Shown: one piece after another, positions 1 to 7,311 of the stretch | How the letters are laid out: each line of letters starts with the position of its first letter | How positions within the stretch are numbered: position 1 is the first letter of the stretch | Assembly: GCF_963674635.1 (NCBI RefSeq) | Contig: NZ_OY771475.1 | Coordinates: 2,728,001-2,792,000 of the forward strand | Direction of reading: 5' to 3' | Source of the DNA: Breoghania sp. | GTDB taxonomy: Bacteria > Pseudomonadota > Alphaproteobacteria > Rhizobiales > Stappiaceae | DNA: 64,000 bases | The notes under the pieces: generated by a model | Database searches by the model: none | Told to the model about the DNA's origin: nothing | The model's input: the letters and a program-made list of their open reading frames with translations, nothing else | Translations under genes and position numbers: made by a program

Positions 1-375
1 TTCGACAAGGCAACAGACGAGCTTGTGGGCAGCATGTGCTACGGCAACATGGCCGAAAAGGACCTTCGCCTCGAGATCGGCTGGTCGTGGCTGGGTGTCG
101 CCTATCAGGGGACGGGCCTCAACCGATTTGCAAAACTGGCACTTCTCACCCACGCGTTCGAGACACTTGGCTGCAAGCGGGTCGAGTTCAAGACCGATGT
201 CCTGAACCAGCAGGCCCGCCGGGGCTTGAGGAATATCGGCGCGACGGAAGAAGGCGTCCTTCGCAGCTACAACTTCATGCCGGGAGGTCGGCGCAGAGAC
301 ACCATCTTCTATTCGATCCTTGAGGACGAATGGCCGAAGGTCAAAGCGGAGCTGGGCGCGATGGAGACGACATGA
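1..375 (+). CDS. GNAT-family N-acetyltransferase, RimJ/RimL type (3' part only)
   Basis: The frame is open from base 1, so only the C-terminal ~124 residues are present and the start lies outside the window. The visible part has the late GNAT elements: a GWSWLG strand followed by YQGTGLNR, a variant of the acetyl-CoA pyrophosphate loop (Q-x-x-G-x-G type). Then comes the FKTDVLNQQARRGLRNIGATEEG block typical in shape of RimJ/RimL-like acetyltransferases acting on amino groups. The TGA overlaps the ATG of the next gene (ATGA), so the two are translationally coupled and probably share an operon with the C45-family gene and the acyl-CoA dehydrogenase. Family assignment is firm; the substrate is unknown. 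Given the neighbours, a small amine or amino acid used in the biosynthetic cluster is possible, but that is inference. Confidence 0.8.
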   Translation, partial: FDKATDELVGSMCYGNMAEKDLRLEIGWSWLGVAYQGTGLNRFAKLALLTHAFETLGCKRVEFKTDVLNQQARRGLRNIGATEEGVLRSYNFMPGGRRRDTIFYSILEDEWPKVKAELGAMETT

Positions 376-1436
376 CCTACATGCCGCGCCGCGCCAGCCT
401 CGATGTCATCGATCTCAAGGGCGGGGCCAGGGCCCGCGGCATAGAGCTCGGGCGGCAGTCGCGCGACAGGATCCACGCCTTTCTCGGTGACGGTCTGGCG
501 CGCCTCGATGCCTTTCTCGGCAAAGACATTGCCTTGAAGGACATCGAACACAAACTGCATCGCTTCTCTGTCGAGATCGAGAAGGAAGCCCCCGCTCTTT
601 TCGAAGAAATCCAGGGCCTGAGCGAGGGGGCGGATATTTCGCTCGATGAAGCGCTGCTGCTTCAGTTGCGGCGGGAACTGATCGGTTACAACCGCACCCT
701 GACATCCGGAGACTGTACGACCTTCGCACGTACAGGTGCGGCCCCCGTTCTGGGACAGACGATCGATCTTGCCGGCGATCTCGATGACTGCGTGACCGTC
801 ATGCGTGTCCACTATGAAGAGACGCAGGATACGTCGCTGATCCTGAGTTTCATCGGCCTGCTCGGCTATCTGGGATTGAACAGCCGCGGTCTGGCGGTCG
901 GGCTTAATCTCGTTCTGGCAGGCGACTGGGGCACGGGCCTGCCGCCTTATCTCGCGATCCGCCATCTCATTGACACATGCGCAAGTGTCGATGAGGCAAT
1001 CGACACGCTGAGCCGGCTTAATATCTCGAATTCCCGAAGCTTCATGCTGTGTGACACGACCAGCGCCGCCTTCGTCGAACTGGCGAATGGCTCCCTGGCC
1101 GTGCATCGCGGGCATGAGCTGGTCCACGCCAACCACTACCTCGATCCCGCCTTCGAACCAGTGGACGAGCTCAACGTCTTCGCAAGGAACGGCTCTCGCA
1201 GACGCCTTGAGGCGTGTCGCGCCTGGCTGGCATCGCTGGGAGACGACTGCACCAGCGCGGACTATTTCCGGATGTTCGCTGAAGAGCCGATCTGCGTTTC
1301 CGACACGGGCAAGCGAACCGTTGAGAAAACCGTCGCCGCAGTGGTGATGGATCCCCTCAACCTCGCATTGCACGTGCGTGCCGGAGATCCGCGCGCTGGC
1401 GACACGAGGTCATTCAAGATGCCCTTTCCGAATTAG
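372..1436 (+). CDS. C45-family autoproteolytic acyltransferase/hydrolase (acyl-CoA:6-APA acyltransferase-like)
   Basis: A 354-residue Ntn-hydrolase-type protein of the peptidase C45 / isopenicillin N acyltransferase family. The expected nucleophile is Cys115 in SGDCTTFA, the place where family members self-cleave to expose an N-terminal Cys. After it comes the usual beta-rich half, with GQTIDLAGD, a G-L-N-S-R-G-L-A-V-G turn and a C-terminal NGSRRRLEA segment. The start is the ATG at 372, because it overlaps the upstream stop; an earlier in-frame start at 330 would lie inside the GNAT gene. Members of the family transfer acyl groups from CoA thioesters to amines or hydrolyse amides. Beside an acyl-CoA dehydrogenase and a KS/ACP system it could carry out the release or N-acylation step. 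That role is inferred, not shown. Confidence 0.8.
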   Translation: MTYMPRRASLDVIDLKGGARARGIELGRQSRDRIHAFLGDGLARLDAFLGKDIALKDIEHKLHRFSVEIEKEAPALFEEIQGLSEGADISLDEALLLQLRRELIGYNRTLTSGDCTTFARTGAAPVLGQTIDLAGDLDDCVTVMRVHYEETQDTSLILSFIGLLGYLGLNSRGLAVGLNLVLAGDWGTGLPPYLAIRHLIDTCASVDEAIDTLSRLNISNSRSFMLCDTTSAAFVELANGSLAVHRGHELVHANHYLDPAFEPVDELNVFARNGSRRRLEACRAWLASLGDDCTSADYFRMFAEEPICVSDTGKRTVEKTVAAVVMDPLNLALHVRAGDPRAGDTRSFKMPFPN

Positions 1437-1449
1437 GGAGTTCCCACCC

Positions 1450-2649
1450 GTGGACGACATGACATTTGGCTCCAACAAGGCCTCAAGCGAGGAGTGGCCC
1501 GTCTCCCCGATGGCGCATCTCCCCTTCTTCTCGCCCGCCCATCGGGGATTCATCGAGGAGTTCCGCGCCTGGGGCGAACACAGCGAGCCTGATATCGCGC
1601 ATGCCTTGTCCCAGGAGCCTGATGAAGCGATCCGGCGTCTGGTCCGGCTTCTGGGGGAGGGAGGCTGGTTTGCGCGCGCGGTGGATGGTTCGATCGATAT
1701 TCGCCAGATCTGTCTTGCCCGGGACATGATGGCCTGTCGCCATGATCTCCTGGACTATGCCTATTCGATCCAGTTGCTGGCCGCGCTCCCGATTGCCCTG
1801 CATGCGGATGACGCGTTGAAGGCGAAATGCCTGCCGGGGCTTCTTTCCGGCGAGCGTATCGGAGCGTTTGCGCTCACGGAAAAGGAAAGCGGAACGGATA
1901 TCGGATCCGTCATGCTGCGCGCCGATGAGCCGGAGCCGGAACGGTTCACGCTCAGCGGGCGCAAATGCTGGATCGCCAACGCAACGATTGCCGATGACGT
2001 TCTGGTTCTGGCCCGGACCGGCAGCGGAGCGGGGACACTCGGGCTTTCCATGTTCATCGTGGACGCCACCCAGGGCGGGGTCACTTTCGAGCCGGTAGAT
2101 CTCATCGCGCCACGCCCCTTTGGCCATCTTTCCTTCGGGACCTGCGCCGTCGATGCCTCCCGCATCGTCGGAGATCGGGGCCTCGGAATCGCTGTCGCGA
2201 TCGACACGCTGGAAAGATGCAGGATCACGGTTGGCGCGGCAGCGGCAGGCTTTGCGCGCAGGGCTTTCCTCGATGCCCATCGCCATGCCCTGGACAGCGC
2301 ACAGCGCAGCAAGAAATTGTCGGAGATCCCTGCCGTGCGACAGATCCTGGGCGATATGGCCGCGTCCGTAAACGCCGCACAACTGATCGTTGGTCAGGCC
2401 GCCAATGAGATGGACCAGAAGGGGGCCCGCATGCGCCCGCTCTCATCGCTTGCAAAACTCGCCGCGACAGAAGCCGCGCAGAAAACCGTGGACCAATGCG
2501 TGCAACTGAATGGGGCAAACGGCCTTGTCGCAGGAACTGTGCCTGAGGCCCTTTACCGGGCCATCCGCTCTCTGCGGATCTATGAGGGTGCGTCGGAAGT
2601 GCAGGCCGCAATCTGGTCGGATGCGGTCGTTTCCGGACAGGTTCTTTAG
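1450..2649 (+). CDS. Acyl-CoA (or acyl-ACP) dehydrogenase
   Basis: A 399-residue flavoprotein of the acyl-CoA dehydrogenase family, expected to form an alpha,beta double bond in an acyl thioester using FAD. Seen in order: an N-terminal helical domain, the FAD/substrate signature GAFALTEKESGTDIGS, the beta-domain with the GRKCWIANA strand, and a C-terminal helical domain ending in RIYEGASEVQ. In that last motif the Glu after Tyr is the usual catalytic base of medium-chain enzymes. The GTG at 1450 is chosen because AGGGAG at 1435-1440 sits nine bases upstream; ATG 1459 is the alternative. It begins 13 bases after the C45 gene. Since a KS, ketoreductase and ACPs lie close by, an acyl-ACP substrate is plausible. 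Family is certain, substrate unknown. Confidence 0.85.
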   Translation: MDDMTFGSNKASSEEWPVSPMAHLPFFSPAHRGFIEEFRAWGEHSEPDIAHALSQEPDEAIRRLVRLLGEGGWFARAVDGSIDIRQICLARDMMACRHDLLDYAYSIQLLAALPIALHADDALKAKCLPGLLSGERIGAFALTEKESGTDIGSVMLRADEPEPERFTLSGRKCWIANATIADDVLVLARTGSGAGTLGLSMFIVDATQGGVTFEPVDLIAPRPFGHLSFGTCAVDASRIVGDRGLGIAVAIDTLERCRITVGAAAAGFARRAFLDAHRHALDSAQRSKKLSEIPAVRQILGDMAASVNAAQLIVGQAANEMDQKGARMRPLSSLAKLAATEAAQKTVDQCVQLNGANGLVAGTVPEALYRAIRSLRIYEGASEVQAAIWSDAVVSGQVL

Positions 2650-2713
2650 CTGGCAAATAACAGATGAGAGCCCGACAGCGGCCGGGCGCCCGCCCGGCCC
2701 TCATGATCGCGTC

Positions 2714-3226
2714 TCACAAGGCAGGATCGGCGATTGCGGCCCTGGTCTTGTCATTCCCGGATAAAGCCTCGCCTTCAAGCCGTCTCTGCATCACCAGTTT
2801 GGGAACCATGACCTGAACCGTCTGCTTGCGCTGGTTGAGCGTGACAACGCGCAGCCGGATCATGCCGCGGTCCGGGTTGGTCTGTGACGGGATGCTCTCC
2901 AGGGCGGTGATTTCGAGGGTCAGGGCATCACCGGGCACCAGGGGACGAACCCACCGGATCTCCTCCACGCCCGCCCCCACGATGCCGCCGGCGGGATTGA
3001 AGTCACTGAGCACGAGAAGACGCATGGTGATGGAAGCCGTATGCCAACCGCTTGCCACCAGCTGGCCGAAAAAAGTCTCCTTGGCCCCCTCCTCATCCAG
3101 ATGAAACACCTGCGGATCGAACTCAGCCGCAAACCCCACGATGTCATCCGCTCCAACCTTGTAGGTGGGGGAACCAAATTTCGAGCCAATTGCGACGTCT
3201 TCCAGATAAAGGGGCGATGAAACCAT
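2714..3226 (-). CDS. MaoC-family hot-dog dehydratase
   Basis: A 170-residue single hot-dog protein of the MaoC / (R)-specific enoyl hydratase group. The active-site block is clear: FDPQVFHLD (Asp37, His42, Asp44) followed by FFGQLVASGWHT, the substrate-channel helix. These enzymes interconvert (R)-3-hydroxyacyl and trans-2-enoyl thioesters. The start at 3226 is preferred because GGAGG lies upstream (complement of 3238-3242); Met at 3244 is possible but has no clear ribosome site. It is the last gene of the leftward set that starts with the solute-binding protein, 181 bases after the FabG-like gene. It converges with the acyl-CoA dehydrogenase, 64 bases away. With the FabZ-like protein at 5270-5758 it gives the cluster two unrelated dehydratase types. 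Confidence 0.85.
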   Translation of the reverse strand: MVSSPLYLEDVAIGSKFGSPTYKVGADDIVGFAAEFDPQVFHLDEEGAKETFFGQLVASGWHTASITMRLLVLSDFNPAGGIVGAGVEEIRWVRPLVPGDALTLEITALESIPSQTNPDRGMIRLRVVTLNQRKQTVQVMVPKLVMQRRLEGEALSGNDKTRAAIADPAL

Positions 3227-3407
3227 TGTCGTGAAATCCTCCATCAAAAAAAACGCGGAATATCGACGTACTGGCGAGCAAAGTGGCAACGCTTTCCGCC
3301 AAGATGTTGCCTCGCAAATGAGATGGACCTGCCCAGCCTCTCCCCACTGCAACTCTCCGCCGTATCGGCGTCAGCCCCGCCTCATTTATGGGGCACGGCC
3401 CTCCCCG

Positions 3408-4148
3408 CTAGCGACCGAAGCCTCCATCGCAGCGGATCGTGGTGGAGTTGATGTAGCCGGGATGAAGAAGAAAACGGACCACGCGCGCGATCTCTTCCAC
3501 ATGCCCCATGCGGCCTGAGGCGGAGAACTTGAGGAATGGGCGGATGCGTTCCACGGAGATGTTCGAGGTCATGTCGGTTTCGATATATCCGGGCGCAACC
3601 GCATTGATGCTGATCCCGCGTTCTGCCAGTGCGGGTGACATCATCTGCATCAAGCCGATCAAGCCTCCCTTGCTCGCGCAATAGGGCACCTGTCCATCTC
3701 CACCGTAGATGCCGCCCAGGGATGACATGAGGACGATGCTTGAGCCACCGCCCTGCTCCATCGCCGACATGGCCGCACAGACCAGCCGGATGTTGCCCGA
3801 CAGATTGGTTGCGAGCGTTCTTTGTATACGGTCTTCGTCGAAGGTGAGGAACGCGCCGTCATCCGCGATCCCGGCATTGGCCACGAGATGGTCCAGCCGG
3901 CCCAATTTCGTCCCGATCCGATCGATCAGCCGCGCCGCTTCTTCCGGCTCCGCCATATCGGCCTGCAGGATTTCCACGTCGCCGCCTGCGTCTTGCACAT
4001 TTCGCGCGACAGTGCGGGCCGCGTCTTCGTCTGAGCGATAGGTCAGCGCCAGACGGTAGCCCTCTCTTGCAAGAAGTTCGGCCACCGCCGCCCCAATCCC
4101 GCGCGAGGCTCCCGTTATCAAGACGACCGGTCTGTCTCCACGGCTCAT
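3408..4148 (-). CDS. 3-oxoacyl-ACP reductase-like short-chain dehydrogenase (ketoreductase)
   Basis: A 246-residue classical SDR of normal length that reduces a 3-ketoacyl thioester with NADPH if it acts like FabG. The Rossmann motif TGASRGIG is at residues 12-19, the NAG motif at 91-93, the catalytic Ser in LMSSLGG (142-143), and Tyr156-x3-Lys160 in YCASKGG. The C-terminal segment NAVAPGYIETDM is also as in FabG. Its ATG overlaps the stop of the preceding pseudo-SDR gene (TCATATG on the + strand at 4145-4148), so the two SDR proteins are made together and may form a complex. It is the only intact ketoreductase in the biosynthetic region and is the likely KR of the type II system. I leave the symbol blank because this is probably a cluster paralogue and not the housekeeping fabG. 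Confidence 0.88.
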   Translation of the reverse strand: MSRGDRPVVLITGASRGIGAAVAELLAREGYRLALTYRSDEDAARTVARNVQDAGGDVEILQADMAEPEEAARLIDRIGTKLGRLDHLVANAGIADDGAFLTFDEDRIQRTLATNLSGNIRLVCAAMSAMEQGGGSSIVLMSSLGGIYGGDGQVPYCASKGGLIGLMQMMSPALAERGISINAVAPGYIETDMTSNISVERIRPFLKFSASGRMGHVEEIARVVRFLLHPGYINSTTIRCDGGFGR

Positions 4149-4846
4149 ATGTTCTGCTCCGTGAGCCCGACCCCGATCGGGATGTCCAGCCCAGACATGG
4201 GGAGGTCCTCCTGATCAAGGAAGCCGCAAATCGTATCCGCAACGGCGTGCGAACGGCAGGGCTTGAAGCGGGAGGCATAGATTTTGGTGCCCGGCGCAAG
4301 ATCACGCCACTCGGAGGGCTCTCTTTCCTCTGCCAGAGGCTGAACACTCAGACAGTTCACGCGAACGTTCATTCGCCTGATCTCACGCGCGAAACTCTTG
4401 GCTGCGGCACGCCTTGCGAAGGTATCGACCGGAGAGGTTTCCAGCGGCGACAGGTGCCGAAAGCTCTGCTCCTGGTTGAGCACCCAGATCTGGCCGCCGC
4501 CCTGACGCGCCAACAGCTTCCCCGCCGCCTGCAACAAAAGAAGATATTCCAACAGTGCGATCTCATGACGCTGGGCGAGGGCCTCGATTTCCTCGGGCGT
4601 CCGCGGAATGTCGCTCGCAACCTTCCGCTGGCCAAGAACGATCCGGTTCACCGGAGTTTTCAGGCCCTCCCACCCTCTCAAGCGCGAGAGGTTCGTCGCG
4701 TCTTCGATGCCGTCCGCTTCTGTTGCCGCCGCCTCATCGGGCAGAGAATACGCCAGCTCATGGACCGTATTCGCTCTCTCCAGGAGTTTGTCTCGAAGCG
4801 AGACGAACAATGGGGTCGGCTCGCCGATCAACAAGACGTGGTTCAT
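4145..4846 (-). CDS. SDR-fold protein without catalytic residues (pseudo-ketoreductase)
   Basis: A 233-residue protein whose C-terminal two thirds reads like an SDR but which lacks the key residues. The N-terminal strand is HVLLIGEPTP, with no TGxxxGxG cofactor loop. Where the YxxxK motif should be there is R146-A-A-A-K150, so Lys remains but Tyr is Arg. The following helix and strand (SFAREIRRMNVRVNCLSVQP) match the SDR stretch that normally reads RVNAVAPG. It overlaps the active ketoreductase gene by four bases and follows an ACP gene by 30 bases. A scaffold or regulatory partner of the ketoreductase is a reasonable guess, as paired active/inactive subunits occur in type II systems. It is not obviously a decayed gene: the frame is intact and codon use matches its neighbours. 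Confidence 0.7.
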   Translation of the reverse strand: MNHVLLIGEPTPLFVSLRDKLLERANTVHELAYSLPDEAAATEADGIEDATNLSRLRGWEGLKTPVNRIVLGQRKVASDIPRTPEEIEALAQRHEIALLEYLLLLQAAGKLLARQGGGQIWVLNQEQSFRHLSPLETSPVDTFARRAAAKSFAREIRRMNVRVNCLSVQPLAEEREPSEWRDLAPGTKIYASRFKPCRSHAVADTICGFLDQEDLPMSGLDIPIGVGLTEQNI

Positions 4847-4876
4847 GCTATCCGCGCCGCCTGTGAGACGTCATGC

Positions 4877-5173
4877 TCAGGAGGCTTTTCGGGAAGCTTG
4901 CCGCTCCACAAAATCGGCGAGAGTCCCAATGGAGGTGCAGGTCTCCCTGAGGGCCTCCGGCGCCAGTTCCTGACTGGGCAGCACGAACTGGCGCTCCACC
5001 CCGACCACAAGCTCCAGCGTATCGACGGAGTCGAGCGACAGCGGCGGCTCGGTCAGCAAGGTGGTCTCGTCCAATTCATCCATCTTGAGCCCGGACTCCC
5101 CAAGATCAAGCTGGCCGAACAGGAGATCCTTGATAATGAAGTTGACGACATCTGTTCGCTGGACGTTGTTCAT
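4877..5173 (-). CDS. Acyl carrier protein (cluster ACP 1)
   Basis: A 98-residue, strongly acidic protein with the four-helix ACP pattern. The phosphopantetheine site is Ser49 in LSLDSVDTLEL, the canonical D-S-hydrophobic motif at the start of helix II. The start at 5173 (MNNVQRTD) is preceded by AGGA; a longer frame to 5239 adds a segment with no ribosome site. It should carry the growing acyl chain as a thioester after modification by a phosphopantetheinyl transferase, which is not in this window. It sits between the FabZ-like gene (96 bases upstream) and the pseudo-SDR gene. It is only distantly similar to the second ACP at 8793-9041, so the two may have different jobs such as starter loading and elongation. 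Confidence 0.85.
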   Translation of the reverse strand: MNNVQRTDVVNFIIKDLLFGQLDLGESGLKMDELDETTLLTEPPLSLDSVDTLELVVGVERQFVLPSQELAPEALRETCTSIGTLADFVERQASRKAS

Positions 5174-5269
5174 GATGAAATTCCTATCCAAAATACTCGC
5201 GATAACATTCTGAAAAGTGAGCAAATCAAATTGCACCAAGCCGCCCTGAGCGGCCGCATGAAACCGGTG

Positions 5270-5758
5270 TCAGTCCGCCAGACACAGGGTGACTTCCCCT
5301 CTCATGCAGACCTGCTCGTCGCGCCTGACACTTACCTTGAAGCGGAGAAAATCCCCCGGAGCCAGTTTCCTCTGCGCTTGTGAGCCATCCATCAGCCGCG
5401 CATGAGCAACGATGGCGTCTCCTGCGCCGACCGGCGCCTTGAAAACGGCGTTTTGAACGCTGACGAGATAGGCTTTCACAGGGCGCTCGCATCGTGCGCT
5501 TAAAACGGTATTCGCGGTCTGAGCTGCCATTTCCAGGACCAGAACCCCGGGAACGATCGGGGCTTGGGGGAAATGCCCTTCAAAGAACCAAGCGTCTTCG
5601 TCAAAGCGATAGTCGCACCTTGCCGAGCCGTCCTCCTTGTCAATCACGCCCTGGCTCACGAACAGGAATGGTTGCCGGTGCTTGAGTAGACTTTCGCAAC
5701 TGGGGAAAACAACCCCACAGGTTCCGACGTCCCGAGTAACTACTGTCGTATCACTCAT
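5270..5758 (-). CDS. FabZ-like 3-hydroxyacyl-ACP dehydratase
   Basis: A 162-residue hot-dog dehydratase. The N-terminal LLKHRQPFLFV corresponds to the LLPHRYPFLLVD block of FabZ. The active-site segment reads WFFEGHFPQAPIVPGVLVLE, with His62 in GHFP and Glu76 in VLE, the catalytic pair. It removes water from 3-hydroxyacyl-ACP to give trans-2-enoyl-ACP. The start is taken at Met 5758 (MSDTTVV) with GGAAG a few bases upstream; a Met seven residues earlier is possible. It lies 42 bases downstream of the solute-binding protein gene and 96 bases ahead of ACP 1, in the leftward operon. Because a MaoC-type dehydratase is also present, this one may act at a particular chain length, which is inference. 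Confidence 0.87.
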   Translation of the reverse strand: MSDTTVVTRDVGTCGVVFPSCESLLKHRQPFLFVSQGVIDKEDGSARCDYRFDEDAWFFEGHFPQAPIVPGVLVLEMAAQTANTVLSARCERPVKAYLVSVQNAVFKAPVGAGDAIVAHARLMDGSQAQRKLAPGDFLRFKVSVRRDEQVCMRGEVTLCLAD

Positions 5759-5800
5759 GCCTTCCACACCAGCCCCCATTCCTGCCTCGGGAGTACGTGC

Positions 5801-7012
5801 TCAGCTGCCTGAATCGTAGACAACCTGCCAGCCATCGGGATGTGCCTCGACAAAGACATAGCGTTTGACCGATTCACCTTCGTCAGTCCGATCGATCTCG
5901 CCCAGCAAACCGTTCATCGTATGGAGCTTCTGAAGACCGACGCGAATGCGCTCGCGGTCCTGCGCGACGGTTTCAGGCCGCCCCTGCACACCTTCGCTCT
6001 CGATGACCTGCTTGATGGCATAGATGTTCTCCCAGGCTGCCATGCTGTGCAGATCGGCATAACCATTGAATTGCGCCGTCGCCTCGGCAGCGGCTCGCGC
6101 CTGCTCATTGATCGGAGCGAAACTGGTGGGCACCACCATCCCGTCGGCCTCCGCGCCACATTTTTCAATCAGTTCGGGCGTCGCAAGGCTCGTCAGACCG
6201 ATGACGGCCTTTGGGCGATAGTCCTGTCGCGCCATTTCGCGCAGAACACCACACCCGGTGAAGGGATGAGCGGAGATGACGACGACATCAGCGTTCGCCG
6301 CCTTCATCTTCTCAACCTCTTTCGTGAAATCGACCGTATCCACGAACCAGGTATCATCGCCGACAACCTCGTAACCGGCCGCCGCACCGCTGATCTTGAT
6401 GATCTTGTTCCAGGTGAGATTGGCGTGGACCTGGTTTTCCTCAACCCCCGCATAGACCGTCTTGAGGGTGGCATCCTGCTCCTTCATCCAGTCCCAAAGG
6501 CTTTCATAAAGCTGGACCTCGTCGGGGATATTGCGGAACGCCCAGTCGGAGATTCCGGCCAGCCCCTTGCGCATGGCTACATCCGCAAAGATGGGGATCT
6601 GGAAGCCGTCATCGCTTGCGTCGCCAGCCTTTTTCTGGAGGCTCTCGAAGACCGGCTTCAGCACTGACGAGCAGGTCGTGCCCACAACCGCCAAGGAATC
6701 CGACTTCGCGAATTCCGCGAGCGTCGCCAGCCCGCGCTCCACGTCACAGCCATCGTCGCGGTACTCGATTTCGATGCGCGCCCGGGTCCCGTCGGCAAGG
6801 CGAACCCCGCCCGCCCGGTTGATCAGCGTGCTCGCAGCCCGCATCGCGGCCTCGCTGTTCGTTCCAAACGAACTCAACACGCCGGACTCCGCTCCAAATC
6901 CGGAAATCTTGATCACACGCTGTTCGGCTGCGGCGGGTTGCGCCATGAACAAAGCACCCGCCAGAACGGCCACCAGGCTCGCGACAGAACCGGACCTTGA
7001 GTTGATAGCCAT
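5801..7012 (-). CDS. LivK/amide-type periplasmic solute-binding protein without cognate ABC genes
   Basis: A 403-residue type I periplasmic binding protein of the branched-chain amino acid/amide family (Peripla_BP_6). Residues 1-29 form a signal peptide ending AQPAAA, and the mature part starts with RVIKISGFGAESG, the usual first strand. Later blocks include VVGTTCSSV and VVVISAHPFTGCGVL. Such proteins deliver small polar ligands to LivHMGF-type importers, but no permease or ATPase gene is near. It is the first gene of the leftward biosynthetic operon, 42 bases ahead of the FabZ-like gene, so it is probably co-expressed with it. It could sense or scavenge a precursor amine or amino acid, or be a bystander. 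Family is sure, role is open. Confidence 0.85.
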   Translation of the reverse strand: MAINSRSGSVASLVAVLAGALFMAQPAAAEQRVIKISGFGAESGVLSSFGTNSEAAMRAASTLINRAGGVRLADGTRARIEIEYRDDGCDVERGLATLAEFAKSDSLAVVGTTCSSVLKPVFESLQKKAGDASDDGFQIPIFADVAMRKGLAGISDWAFRNIPDEVQLYESLWDWMKEQDATLKTVYAGVEENQVHANLTWNKIIKISGAAAGYEVVGDDTWFVDTVDFTKEVEKMKAANADVVVISAHPFTGCGVLREMARQDYRPKAVIGLTSLATPELIEKCGAEADGMVVPTSFAPINEQARAAAEATAQFNGYADLHSMAAWENIYAIKQVIESEGVQGRPETVAQDRERIRVGLQKLHTMNGLLGEIDRTDEGESVKRYVFVEAHPDGWQVVYDSGS

Positions 7013-7311
7013 GCCAGATACCTTCCATCTCTTGCGAAAAAAATCGAAATAATTTTGAGAAACCGCGCCAGATTCCGACTTACATGAATAAAAAACGGAA
7101 GCCTCCTACAAAAGGACAAATGTAAAGCAATCAATCAAAACAAGATCAAACTCAACGCAACATGCCAAAATATTATTATTTACAAAAACAGCAACGCAAC
7201 GATGCTGCCCGCTTTGGCTCCAAACCACAACTACCAATACGGGTAGTTGTGCAGCTCGAACGGCTCTTTAACTTGATCAGCGCATATCAACCGCGTGAAA
7301 GCAGGGCTCAA
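7013..7311. promoter_or_regulatory. AT-rich divergent control region of the biosynthetic cluster, with a 9-bp inverted repeat
   Basis: This 299-base gap separates the leftward operon (SBP/FabZ/ACP/SDR/FabG/MaoC) from the rightward operon (MFS/ACP/KS/CLF/hydrolase/AurF). It is much richer in A and T than the flanking genes, especially 7030-7200. At 7227-7250 there is a perfect inverted repeat, ACAACTACC-N6-GGTAGTTGT, about 60 bases before the MFS start, a plausible operator for a dimeric regulator. No regulator gene is present in this part of the window. A longer open frame starting at 7162 would read through the repeat. I prefer the ATG at 7312 because the extra 50 residues do not look like an MFS N terminus. 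Confidence 0.5.

Noticed and set aside
309..1373. Long leftward open frame opposite the C45-family gene
   Set aside because: The translation has no family features and lies exactly antisense to a well-supported gene; it reflects high GC codon bias.
4067..5383. Long rightward frame of 438 codons across FabG, pseudo-SDR, ACP and FabZ genes
   Set aside because: It is antisense to four recognisable genes with motifs and ribosome sites; its peptide is rich in Arg, Gln and Leu with no domain.
7162..7311. N-terminal extension of the first MFS protein by 50 residues
   Set aside because: It would cover the inverted repeat and adds a Lys/Gln/Tyr-rich segment unlike MFS N termini; ATG 7312 has a ribosome site.
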